Below the pieces are notes generated by a model that was not told the origin of the DNA, did not search any database, and worked only from the letters and a program-made list of their open reading frames with translations. Below, one piece after another: positions 1-9,168 of a DNA stretch of 64,000 bases. Origin of the DNA: Gavia stellata. Its lineage: Eukaryota > Chordata > Aves > Gaviiformes > Gaviidae. Positions within the stretch are counted from its first letter, which is position 1; every line of letters starts with the position of its first letter. The DNA lies in assembly GCF_030936135.1 (NCBI RefSeq), contig NC_082604.1, forward strand, positions 4,347,001 to 4,411,000, read 5' to 3'. The translations under genes and the position numbers were made by a program.

Positions 1-266
1 GGATCCCTTGAAGGTCTTTAGGAAAAAACCCCAAAGGTCAGTTCCCTTCAGAACGATAAGAAACCTTGATCCAAATATATACAGGAAGTCTAAGGTGATT
101 ACATCAGAATCCTAACTGAAAGCACAAAGTAAAGATGTTTAACCCTTTACCCTAACATTGAACACTAGTGCTATTGTAGGGAGATGGTATCTACAATCTT
201 CTCCTTATACACGTATATAAGCTGAGATATACGGAAGCATATCAAAATGAGGGGTTTTTTTTATTC

Positions 267-312
<46 letters not shown>
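267..312. repeat. (TG)n(TA)n compound microsatellite
   Basis: About eight TG units run directly into about fourteen TA units, inside a SAP130 intron. The length is probably polymorphic. Confidence 0.95.
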
Positions 313-315
<3 letters not shown>

Positions 316-633
316 ATAAATCAATACAAGCATATCATACCAGACCTTTCAGACTTTAAAACTTGAGTATATCTAAACTAAATCCTCTTCCCAGTTTCTA
401 AGCACTTTGGAGATAGTTAAAAAGCCAATTTCTGGCACCAAGTCTATGAAGGAAATAAAACCATAGGACTAATGCAACTATTTCAATACTGGCTGTTAGA
501 TACTGGTACCCGAGAAACAGAACTGGAAGAGAGCTGACGGTAGCCTCAGCCCAGTAAATACACAATTACAAGTAAGTGCCAGGAAGAATTTGGAGCCGGT
601 GGTCAGGGTTCTGCAGAGCTGCCTGGCTGCTAC

Positions 634-762
634 CTGCCTGGATTGGCTGATGAATGATGTGCTGAACTGCTGGCTGAGCTGTAGCTGCATTTGGCAACTG
701 TGAAGCTGGTCTCAGGACTGTAGTTACTTTAGAACTGGACATCACTGCAGCAGCCGCTGCAC
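634..762 (-). CDS. SAP130: SAP130 coding exon 5 (last SAP130 exon in the window)
   Basis: Encodes residues 207-249 plus one base. The acceptor is TTCCCAG|GT; the exon opens with an alanine run followed by VMSSSKVTTVLRP and ends near HQPIQA. I placed the donor at GCAG|GTAGCA. A GC-type donor four bases earlier (CAG|GCAGGT) is possible and would end the exon at Gln, as the mammalian alignment also allows. The next exon lies beyond coordinate 1. Confidence 0.85.
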
Positions 763-3700
763 CTGGGAAACAAACCAAGCGTGTTAAAATACCGTGCTCC
801 CAAATGACGCCATTATGGCCGCAGAGACAGACTCTGATGTTAGCTGGTATGTATTTCAGTTTGAATGTATTTCATATGCATGACAGTTCAGGTGACATTG
901 GTTTGAAAGTAAGGTTTGCAACAAATATACGTAAGGTTCACAAAAGTATGCAGGGAAGGGTAGGTATTATTTTAAACAAATTTACTTTATTCATACTTCT
1001 TACTCCCCTATAACAACCTTATATTGCAAATCCAATATTTTTCTATTCCAAGCTATGGAAGTCCATAGAAATAATTCAAACAGTTTGATCGCTGGGCTGA
1101 TGTGTAAATAAGTCACCTGATCCCAACAATAATCTCCTTGAACCTCATGAAGTTCTGAAGAAAAACCACATATGCAATAGAAGATAAAACAAAACAAAAA
1201 AACCCAATCAACTTTTAAAGCTACAACAGCATAGGACTTCGGTTAGTTTGTCTACTGTTGGCTATCTCCTGATGAAAAGAAATTGCTGTCAAAGGCAAAT
1301 AGCCTTGAAATCATTTGATGAACTAGACGGCATAGCTTCTGTAGATGTCCCTAATTGAAATTATTACCTTGAAAGGTAACATTCAAGCTGAGAGAATAAA
1401 AGCAGGAAGAAAAAAAAGAAGAAAAACATGCACTAAGCAACAATACAAAGTTTGTGGCAGCTGTCCCACAAGAATCAAGTGAACAAAACTACATTTTATT
1501 TCAACTACAAATAAAGCTGCAGTCCTTCCAGCTACTCTAGTAAAAGACTAGGTCTTTGCTCATGTCAATTTCTTTTTCTTGAATGACCAAACAACATCAA
1601 ATATGGAAAGAAATAAAATATAAATGGTACTTGGAATTCAGATCAGTTTAAAGTTGAACTGGAAACCCAACCCCTGAGCTTTTTGAAAGTAAATCTGCAG
1701 TCAGAAATCAGACAGACTGTATTGAGCACAAGGCTTCTTTTAAGGGGCTGATCTCCTGTTTTGTAAGCCATAGCAACAAAATCCTGGGACACAAGAGCCT
1801 GTAGTTAGCGCCAGCATTTAACTCAAGGGTAAATGCAAATGCACACAATACAATATGTTATGATACACAAAAATGCACATGTGATCCTGTGACAAGCGGG
1901 TACAGGAATATGCCTCGTAACTGCTCAGGTGCCACCGTCACAGGTGAACAACACTGGCTACCAAGAACGTACAGGATATTTTGCTGGACAGGTCAGTCTA
2001 TACCAGTGTGTATTTTGTCTTGAAAGTGTTCACTGTTTTAACAGCACAGAACTAGAATGACAGATGTGCTGGTATCTGCCAGCATTTTAAACACTGTCAC
2101 ACAGTCCTGCCCTAAATGGCTGAAGGCAACATAATGCTTCAAAGGCCAGCAGTCACCTATTTACGCTAGCAGTTTTAACAGCTGAAGTATTAGCTGCGTT
2201 AACAGCAAGGAGAGTTTTTAGAGGTGAAAGCAGATGCACCTCCCCTGAGAGGCTGTGAACAGAAGGTCGGGATAACACAGCTAGATCTTTACCTCGGGGT
2301 AGGTGAGAAGCTCCAATGTGTAGCGGAGGCCCAGGAGCACTACTTCTGATGATAGACATCTGCACGTTGGTAGCCATGATATGATGCAAGTTACTAGGAT
2401 GCCCCTGCAGAGTTAAAGAAATCACAAAACCCAAAATAAACGGTGAGCTGTGCTGACAAGAATTAACAGCCATACTAACAGTATTACCATATCCAAGTCC
2501 CAAAGACAGAAAAGAGATTTTGTAGAAATACTTGGTGTACAAAGGTTGCATGCTTTACAAGTCAAGTGGGGAAAGAGGCAGGTGTTTCTACAAGATAAAG
2601 TTACAGAACCTGCTGACATTGTGTGTGGAAGATGTAAACATTTATCTGTTTCACTGATCTATTTCTCTGGTTGGCACGTCTGTGACAGTCAGTCAGTCAC
2701 CCACATATCAACCACAGAGATGGCCCTTCTGCCATTAGTGACTTTTAAGGCATAGATTCATACCACCTCCCTAGTAAAGTCAAGAGAATAGTGGGAACCT
2801 GGTAAATGCTGCAACAAATTAATTCTATTTTTTAATAATTCTGTACTTCCAATGAATATTAATAAAGATAAAAATCCACTGAAACTGCTGCACATCCTTA
2901 GCCAGCCTAACTCAAATCCACCTAAAAGCACTTTACATCAAACCCCTGAAACTTTACAGGTTTAGTGATGAGTGTTCTGGCAAACTAGTTCCAAATCACA
3001 AGGATTGGCTCTGCAGTGAAAGTTAGAGGGGAAAAAATGTCTAAAGCATTATCCACACCACCACCCCCCAAATTTTGTCACTAGTGGTTTAATAAGATGA
3101 CACTGCAAAACCATGAACTGTTCACTAGTCTCTTCTGATCTGCTCTCAGGAGAGCTAAAGAACGCTGCAGTGATGAATCCCAGCAGTTTCTCTATACTAG
3201 AAACTCTCCAAGAGATACTGAAACAGCAGGAGCTTTTAAGGAAAGACTCAGGTGCATAGCAGCTTTTGGATATAGCTCTGCTGTCAGGGCCTCACTGTGC
3301 TACGTCAGTTGTATGATTACAACAAATCAGCAGCTTTCTAAAGAGCTAGTGCTCACCGAGTCTGAGGTTTAATGCTCCAAGCAGAACTGATCCAACAACC
3401 AATGGCCACTGAACGGGGGAGCCTGCTGTCTCTACCTTCCCTCCTGCTGCAAGAGCCCACCTCAGTTGTACCAATATGAGTGTTGATCTGACCATGCAGC
3501 GAGCTGGAACAGGAGGAAAAAAATCCAACCAACCAAACAAAAAAACCACAGACCTGTTGCCCACTGATTGTTGCCACAGGAATTGTTGGAGCCTGTGGTA
3601 TGTTGCTTTCCATGGTGACAGTAACTTGCCCAGGAACCTTTGTGGGAGCCGAGAGAGTAGACGGTGGAGCAGGAGCAATGGGCCGGCTGGGCATGGTGGG

Positions 3701-5585
3701 CTTCAAGGGAGGCTACAAGAAATACAAAGACAGAAATGTTGGCAACTCCAAATGAGAGCTGAAGCAGAAATCATTCTGGGGGGGTCAAAGCTTGGAGAGA
3801 AAGTCAGCTTTGCGCAAGGATAATTATGGTTAAGTATTTGGAGATGAAGGGTACTAGTCGTTTAGAGCTATTCCATTTTCATTTGGGACAAAGAAAGGGC
3901 ATCTTTTGTACTGGAAATATGCAGCTTCTAACATACAGCACGAGTCACAAGCAGAATCTGTTAGGGCTATGGTATTCCCCTACAGACACCGGGCTTAACA
4001 TTTAATTTGATATTCTCATCCACTCCTGCAGAGAAAAGGGAAGATTTCAGAAACCGATTGAAGTCACTCCTCTCAAGAAATAAACAAAAACCATCCCCTT
4101 CAAAAATAGTGCTGTGGTACTATGGAGCCCTCAGTGTATCATATGGAACAGCTAAAGCCACGAGGCAGCGCACAGTCAGTAGAAGCATGCAAGGAAAGCT
4201 TAAGAAACAAAAGCAGGGAAGTTTTCGGTGCAATTTATTTTTTGCTCAACACTCCAACTTGTAATATAGATTGTATTTTTTCCCCCTACGAATTGTGAAC
4301 CTTCTCATTACCTTCATAAGACCATCTGAAAAGGAAAGCGGGACAGCTGGAGTCAAATGTGCTGGTGGTGCTGTCACTGTCACCGGGGCACCGGACTGGA
4401 CAGGGTGATGCTGCGTCAACATCTGAACCTGTGGATATGGCCGAACCACTACCGGTTCCTGCTTTTCTTCTCGAGGTTGTAAAGAGCCCCCGGGGCCGAT
4501 GTGCTCTCTAGGAGCAACTTCTGAGTCGCGACTAGATTCATCACTCACTAGTGAAAAAGAAAAAGGGAACTCTGAGAAAAAAGGTAAAAACGGTTAACAA
4601 GTTCACATTGGCCACCCACCGGGTTAGAGATGTGATGTCAGAAACTGTCTAAATAAAAGAAATTCACCCTTACAATTAAACATTTTCCAATGATGAAAAC
4701 CCTAGGAACTCTGGCACTGCTTCTGCTGGCTCCCCCCAGAACTGACGGGCCTCGGAATGCCGGGCAACCTGGGGTCGTCTCTGAGGAGTCCATCTAAACA
4801 CCTTCTTCAAACAAAGGTTTTTCTTTCAAGTGAAAACCACATAATTATCCACGTAACTGCCATAAAGTCCCATACCAAACAGGTATTAAAAAGCCTTCAT
4901 TTAGCGTGTTAGGTATCTGAACATCAAGCTGGAAAACAAGTATAAACCCTCCTGACAACGAAGCCGCTCCCCCCGTCACCTCTGGCAGGCTGCAGAAAAC
5001 CCGCAGCCTCGGCAGGGCCCGCGGGAGCTGGAACCGGGGCTCCCTCCCGCCTGCAGCTGCACGAAGCCTCCCCAGCTTCGCTCCCGCTTCTGCTCAGGAG
5101 GCGCAGAAGAGGGGCCGAGGGGCGCAGGCGGCCGCGCAAACCGGCTGAAAGGGAGCGGAGGGACACCGCTGCCCTGACACCGCTCCCCGGGCCAGCCACT
5201 AGACTGATTTTGCCGGTGTTCTCCCCAGCCGCGGCCCAGGCGGCTTTCGGGCTGGCGGCCACACGCCCGCGGGGCCGCCCCGCTCCTCCCGCCCAGCGCC
5301 CGCTGCGACCCCGTCCCCGCACACCGCCCGGGACGGCCGGAGAAGCCGGCGGGGGGTGGGCGGGGACAGCGGGAGCACTCCCCGCCCCTGGAGCCGGCAG
5401 CTGCCCGCGGGCTGCGGCCGCCGGCGGAGGCGGGGGGAGGGCGCGCCCCCTGCGGGGCCCGGAGCCCGCTTACCTGTGGCGGCGGGGGCGATGAGCCCGG
5501 CGGAGCCGCTGGTGGGGATGGGCGGCGGCGCTGGTCCCAGGCCGGCGGGCGGCGCGCCCGAGCGGGGGAACTGCTGCGAGCTCAT
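634..5585 (-). CDS. SAP130: SAP130, 5' part of the gene (coding exons 1-5, partial)
   Basis: SAP130 is a nuclear subunit of the Sin3A/HDAC co-repressor complex. The five minus-strand exons 5585-5474, 4547-4312, 3712-3554, 2404-2293 and 762-634 join in one frame (phases 1, 0, 0, 1, 1) and encode about the first 249 residues. The human protein is about 1048 residues, so roughly three quarters of the gene lies off the left edge. The N-terminus MSSQQFPR and the stretches QEPVVVRPYPQVQML, MPSRPIAPAPPSTL, SNLHHIM and QPAVQHIIHQPIQ are diagnostic of vertebrate SAP130. The segment is low-complexity and rich in Pro, Ala, Ser and Thr, as in the family, and has no enzymatic motif. It is divergently arranged with UGGT1, as in mammals. 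Identification is secure; the exon 5 donor is the least certain boundary. Confidence 0.93.
2293..2404 (-). CDS. SAP130: SAP130 coding exon 4
   Basis: Encodes residues 170-206 plus one base. The acceptor is CTGCAG|GGG and the donor CCGAG|GTAAAG. It reads GHPSNLHHIM and then NVQMSIIRSSAPGPPLHIG, near-identical in sequence to mammalian SAP130. Confidence 0.94.
3554..3712 (-). CDS. SAP130: SAP130 coding exon 3
   Basis: Encodes 53 residues (117-169) in phase 0. The acceptor is TTGTAG|CC and the donor CAACAG|GTCTG. It begins PPLKPTMPSRP and ends IPVATISGQQ, conserved with mammalian SAP130. The proline-rich composition is typical of this N-terminal region. Confidence 0.94.
4312..4547 (-). CDS. SAP130: SAP130 coding exon 2
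   Basis: Encodes residues 38-116. The acceptor is CACTAG|TG and the donor AAG|GTAATG; the first two bases complete a Val codon. It contains SDESSRDSEV, the acidic/basic QPREEKQEPVVV segment and PAHLTPAVPLSFS, all conserved with mammalian SAP130. Confidence 0.94.
5474..5585 (-). CDS. SAP130: SAP130 coding exon 1
   Basis: Encodes residues 1-37 plus one base of codon 38. The ATG at 5585-5583 starts MSSQQFPR, which matches the conserved SAP130 N-terminus. An in-frame ATG 39 nt upstream would add a non-conserved leader, so I chose 5585. The donor is ACAG|GTAAG. The exon lies inside a CpG island. On the minus strand a GCAG acceptor-like sequence ends at 5593, so the exon may be spliced to an upstream untranslated exon. 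Confidence 0.9.
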
Positions 5586-5618
5586 GTCCGCCTGCGGGCA
5601 CCGCCGACCGTTACATTG

Positions 5619-5635
5619 CGTCACAGCACGTCACG
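5619..5635. promoter_or_regulatory. Tandem CRE-like sites (GCGTCAC, ACGTCAC)
   Basis: Two TGACG-type half-sites, GCGTCAC and ACGTCAC on the plus strand, lie about 10 bp apart and 35-50 bp upstream of the SAP130 ATG. CREB/ATF proteins are known binders of this motif. If transcription starts upstream, these sites lie in the 5' UTR or the adjacent intron. No functional evidence is available here. Confidence 0.45.
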
Positions 5636-5728
5636 CTACCGGCGACCCGCCCCCTCCCCCACCGACGCCTCGGGGGGGGGGGGCGACGACGCCCCCCGCA
5701 GGCACCGCCCCTCGCTGCCGCCCCGCTC

Positions 5729-5889
5729 ATTGGGCGCGGCGCTAGCGGCACTGCCAACCCCGCGCCAATGCGGCGCGCCCCCACCACACCAGCCAATCCA
5801 GCGCAGACCTCCGCAGCCAGTGAGGTGTCACCGTGCTAATGACCTCACAGGGCGGCGAGCCAATGGCGGGGAGGGCAGCGCTGGCCAAT
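5729..5889. promoter_or_regulatory. Cluster of five CCAAT boxes in the SAP130 promoter
   Basis: CCAAT pentamers occur at 5765-5769, 5793-5797, 5860-5864 and 5885-5889 on the plus strand, and ATTGG at 5729-5733. NF-Y is the established binder of this motif. Three further ATTGG copies lie upstream at 6382, 6426 and 6542. The cluster lies 145-305 bp upstream of the SAP130 ATG. Confidence 0.65.
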
Positions 5890-6292
5890 GAGGGCCGGCC
5901 GTGCCGCCCGGGCCCGCCCTGCCGTGCCGCCGTGAGGGGCCGCAGGGCCCGGATGTTCCCGGGAGCGCGGCGGCGCCCGGCGGCGCCCCTGCCCGGGTCG
6001 AGCGTGTCCCGCAGCGCCCGGCACGGCCCTGACCCTGTCCTGCCCGGGCCTGCTCTGCTCTGCCCTGCCCCCGTCCCTTCCCGCCCTAGTCCCGGTCCCG
6101 GTCCCGCCCCTCTCCTCTCCGCCGCCGCCTCAGCGACTCGCACCGCTCCGCAGCGCTGCCGCCGGGCGCGGGCTCCTCCCCGCCGCCGCGCACTGAAGCG
6201 GTCGCCGCCGTCCCCCGCTCGCAGCCCTTCCCCGGAGCCGCCCTCGGCCCCCGGAGCGAGGCGGTGCCGGGCGCGCTGCCCGCGGCGTTACC

Positions 6293-6360
6293 TGTGCCCG
6301 GGGCGCCCCGCGGCAGCCGTAGCTGAGCCGCCACCGCCGAGAACCGAGCTCCGCTTCCGC
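6293..6360 (-). other. SAP130: Candidate untranslated first exon of SAP130
   Basis: A strong minus-strand donor, CACAG|GTAACG, ends a potential exon at 6292/6293. Just upstream are an ETS core (CGGAAG on the minus strand, 6354-6359) and ATTGG boxes at 6382 and 6426 at promoter-like distance. The matching acceptor would be the GCAG ending at 5593, eight bases before the SAP130 ATG. The 5' boundary is a guess. Confidence 0.4.
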
Positions 6361-7099
6361 CGCCGTAGCTGCCCACGGCGGATTGGCCCCGGTCGGCCCC
6401 ACCCACCGCAGCGTTCCCCCGCCCCATTGGCTGCGGCAGCGCTCCCCGCAGGGCCGCTGGGAGATGTGGTCCGCGCGCACGGCAGCGCCGGGCAGAGATC
6501 TCGCGCGACGCGGGAGGGGCGGGGCCTTGCCTGGGCGCGCTATTGGCCATGAGCCGTGCGGTTTCCCGGGAAACGCGGCGGGGGCGGGGCCAGCTAGCGG
6601 CCGCGCCCCCCCCCCCCCGGCGCCGGCTGCAGGGGCAGCGGCGGGCACCGCGTACCGCCCCGGGGCTGGGCCGGGGCGCCGGGCCCGTACCCCCCAACAG
6701 CCCCGGCTCACGCCCGCTCCCCCCCGAGCTCCTCGCCACCCGCTCCTCTTGCCAGACAAACCCCGCCCCGTGTGCCTGCTGTTGGCCCCCGCCGCCGGCA
6801 CCCCCCGCCGGTGCCGCAGGCAGGGCTGCCCGCGCCCCTTCCACCCTCCTGCCTCCCGTTTCTGCCGCTTCTCGCATCAGGGCGGCCCGGGCCCGAGCCG
6901 GCCCTCCGCGCTACCAGCACCGAGGGACAACAGACAGGCAGAAACAATTCCGCCGACGCGTCGCGGGCAGAGCTGTGCTTCTCGCTGCCTTTCTAAATCA
7001 AAGCACGCGAAGCAGCACCCTGAGGTCAGGGGGAGCTTCACAGAGCGCAGGGCACCGGGACCCTCGCGGCCGGCCCGACTCGGGGCTGGCCCCGCGGGA

Positions 7100-8350
7100 G
7101 AGAACAGTTCTGCTGGCGTGCGCTGGCTGCGTTCAGGGAAAGGGGACTTTGTAAATAAACAGGTTGCATCGGTGAATACCCGGCTCCAACATCCCTCTTG
7201 TCTCCGGCATAAATATTTGCTACTAACTGGGACAGAGGTGAAAAAATAAATAATAAAAACCCCATCCTTGGTGACAACGCACATTGCAACCCTGAGACAC
7301 CACCAGCCCAGGGCTGCCTCCCGTGTGATTTCACACACCTAGCGCTATTTCCCATGACATCGCTCTTGTTTATGTCCTTATGTCTTCAGGCTCAGAGATG
7401 ACGCCAGTAAGTGACTGTTGTTTTCAAAGTTTTAGTAATGTTTTAAAATGAAAACAGAAAGAAAACCTTGAAATTACAGAATCACATTTGAGTAATCCCT
7501 AATTTTCCCTTGCAAACCCTTCGGGTTTGTGTTGTGAGCAAGCCTGCAAACAGCTATTGAGGAAGCTTTGGGCACGGACAGCGGTTAGGTTCGCTTCGGA
7601 GGGATAGTGCTCTTCAGGGCAACCATCGATCAGGACTTGAGACTTGTCCCGTGGCTTGACTCTTGGGGCACTGCCCTTACCCTTGTCAGAGTTACTTTGC
7701 CTGGCTGGACTCCCAGCTTTATTCTGGCTCAACACCTCTTGAATGAGATGTGCAGTTCTGCTCCCCGAACTCCATGGCTCAGTAACATCACAGTAACGCT
7801 ACAAAATATTCAGAGGATGTGGCAAGGATGATCGGACACAGAGCACGTGAAGAATGGGTACACGGAGTTGGCATCTTCAGGCTGGGAAAGGGACGGTTCT
7901 GAGGAAGAGCTATAAAATCACAAATGGTGTAGAGAAGATGAATAAAGAACAACTGTTTTGTTGGCAGATGCCATATGCTGCTTTCATTTGCCCTCGTATT
8001 TACGCTGTAAACTAACAAGCAAGTGAAAGAAGGTGCTATTTGCACAGTGCGACAAAGTTGTGGGACTCTTCTCAACAGGATAGGCTGCCAACAGACAGGT
8101 TAATGAAAGAAACAACACTGGTTCCACCTTTGCCTCTGGAACCACCTACTTCTACCTTTGCCTCTGGAACCACCTACTTCTCAAACTGAGACCGCACAAA
8201 TGTTCTGGAAAAACCACTGCTCTCTGTTTGCCCTCAGCTTACACTCTTACCTAAATGTCCCATGGCTCTGGAGAGGATGCGATCTTGGACCGAACGGGTC
8301 CAAGACCCAACACGGCTGTTCTCACCTTTTAAGACGTGCCTGCTCCCACC
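7100..8350. other. Spacer between the SAP130 and UGGT1 CpG islands
   Basis: The GC content falls to ordinary intergenic levels here. I see no coding exon on either strand; open frames are short and unrecognised. The only distinctive feature is the 28-bp tandem duplication at 8126-8181. Promoter-proximal enhancer function is possible but not shown. Confidence 0.6.
8126..8181. repeat. Perfect 28-bp tandem duplication
   Basis: Two adjacent identical 28-nt units (8126-8153 and 8154-8181) begin ACCTTTGCCTCTGGAACC and end CTACTTCT. Perfect identity suggests a recent slippage or duplication event. The repeat lies between the two promoters, where it may vary in copy number. Confidence 0.95.
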
Positions 8351-9025
8351 GCTGGCATGCGGGTGACAGTGCCGATACACGCAGGGGGGTGTGATGGAGA
8401 AGAACCCCTGCCCTGCGGCCGCCCAAGGGAGCGGGATTTCGGCGAAGCGGCACTCGAACCCACACCACTTCCCACCGCCCGCACGGCGCCGCTGCCGGCC
8501 AGGCCGCGGACGCTACCCGGGGGACGGGGCTGGCCCCGTTGTGCCGACCGGCCCACGGCAGGCTGGCACTGGCTTCCCCCGGGGCCCCGCTCGCTCGCAG
8601 GTCTGACTAAACGCGGCTGTTCGGAGCCACCGGCTCCGGCGAGCACAGCTGAAGAACCGCGGCGGCTCCGGCCGGGCCCCGCTCGCCGCCGGGCTTGGGC
8701 GGTGACGGGCAGCTCGCCCGAAACGCGCCCGCGCCCCGCCTGCCGCCTTACCGGGGCTGCAGCTCCGCGGACGCGCGGGACGCCGGTAACGCCACCCGCG
8801 CCCTCGCCGCAGCGCGGCGGGACGCGGCCACCCGGCCCCCGCTCCGGGCTGCGGCGGGCTCCGGGCTGCGCAGCGCCAGGCGCCGGCGGCCACGGGCGGC
8901 GCCGGGAACGGGCCCCTGAGGGGAAGGCGAGGTGTCCCGCCCCGCACGGCCCTCCCGCCCGCCGGCTGAGCCCCGCGCCGAGCGGCGGGAGGAGAGAGCG
9001 GAGCCGGCCGCCACCAAGATCCCCC

Positions 9026-9036
9026 AAGATGGCGGC
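9026..9036 (+). promoter_or_regulatory. YY1-like motif overlapping an upstream ATG
   Basis: AAGATGGCGGC is the classical YY1 core. In many CpG promoters it lies just downstream of the transcription start. Here the same bases contain the start codon of a 12-codon upstream ORF. Confidence 0.6.
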
Positions 9037-9067
9037 CAGGCGACACTCTGGCGCTGCCCCCCTATAA
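9029..9067 (+). CDS. Upstream ORF in the UGGT1 leader (12 codons)
   Basis: ATG at 9029 (A at -3, G at +4) opens MAARRHSGAAPL and stops at TAA 9065-9067, five bases before the predicted UGGT1 ATG at 9072. Whether it is transcribed depends on where the mRNA starts. Its context is stronger than that of the main ATG, which has T at -3. The peptide resembles no protein I know; any role would be in translational control. Confidence 0.45.
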   Translation: MAARRHSGAAPL

Positions 9068-9071
9068 CTCT

Positions 9072-9168
9072 ATGGCGGCGCGGCCCCTCTCGCCCGGCAG
9101 CGGAAGCGCCCTGCCCGGAAGCGGCGGGACCGGCACGAGCCGGAAGGGAGCGTGGCGGCCGCTGGCAG
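9072..9168 (+). CDS. UGGT1: UGGT1 exon 1 (start codon, N-terminal leader)
   Basis: Encodes residues 1-32 plus one base of Gly33. The start was chosen because MAARPLSP... stays open to the donor CAG|GTGCGG and its phase (1) matches exon 2; the human gene has the same exon 1 junction, also at Gly. The leader is Gly/Ser/Pro-rich and not conserved. The ATG context is weak (T at -3). The exon carries three ETS motifs. An alternative start is Met38 in exon 2. Confidence 0.75.

Larger units (their letters stand above)
1..5473 (-). other. SAP130: SAP130 introns and left-edge sequence
   Basis: The gaps between SAP130 exons (1-633, 763-2292, 2405-3553, 3713-4311 and 4548-5473) hold ordinary AT-rich intron sequence. 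The only structured element I see is the TG/TA microsatellite near 267. I found no further SAP130 exon between 1 and 633 and no other gene on either strand. Confidence 0.7.
4950..7100. promoter_or_regulatory. CpG island of SAP130
   Basis: GC-rich, CpG-dense sequence surrounds the SAP130 start and continues about 1.5 kb upstream. Long open frames on both strands here arise because stop codons are rare in GC-rich DNA; none resembles a known protein. G and C homopolymers occur at 5672-5683 and near 6606-6620. The edges are estimated by eye. Confidence 0.85.

Noticed and set aside
1266..1395. Box C/D snoRNA-like pattern (CTGATGA, internal TTGATGA, later CTGA) on the plus strand
   Set aside because: It is antisense to the host gene SAP130, has no terminal stem that I can see and the box C is imperfect.
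5742..7249. Long overlapping open frames (up to 288 codons) on both strands in the SAP130 CpG island
   Set aside because: Composition is Pro/Arg/Ala/Gly-rich in every frame, as expected from GC-rich DNA with few stops. No family similarity or consistent exon structure was seen.
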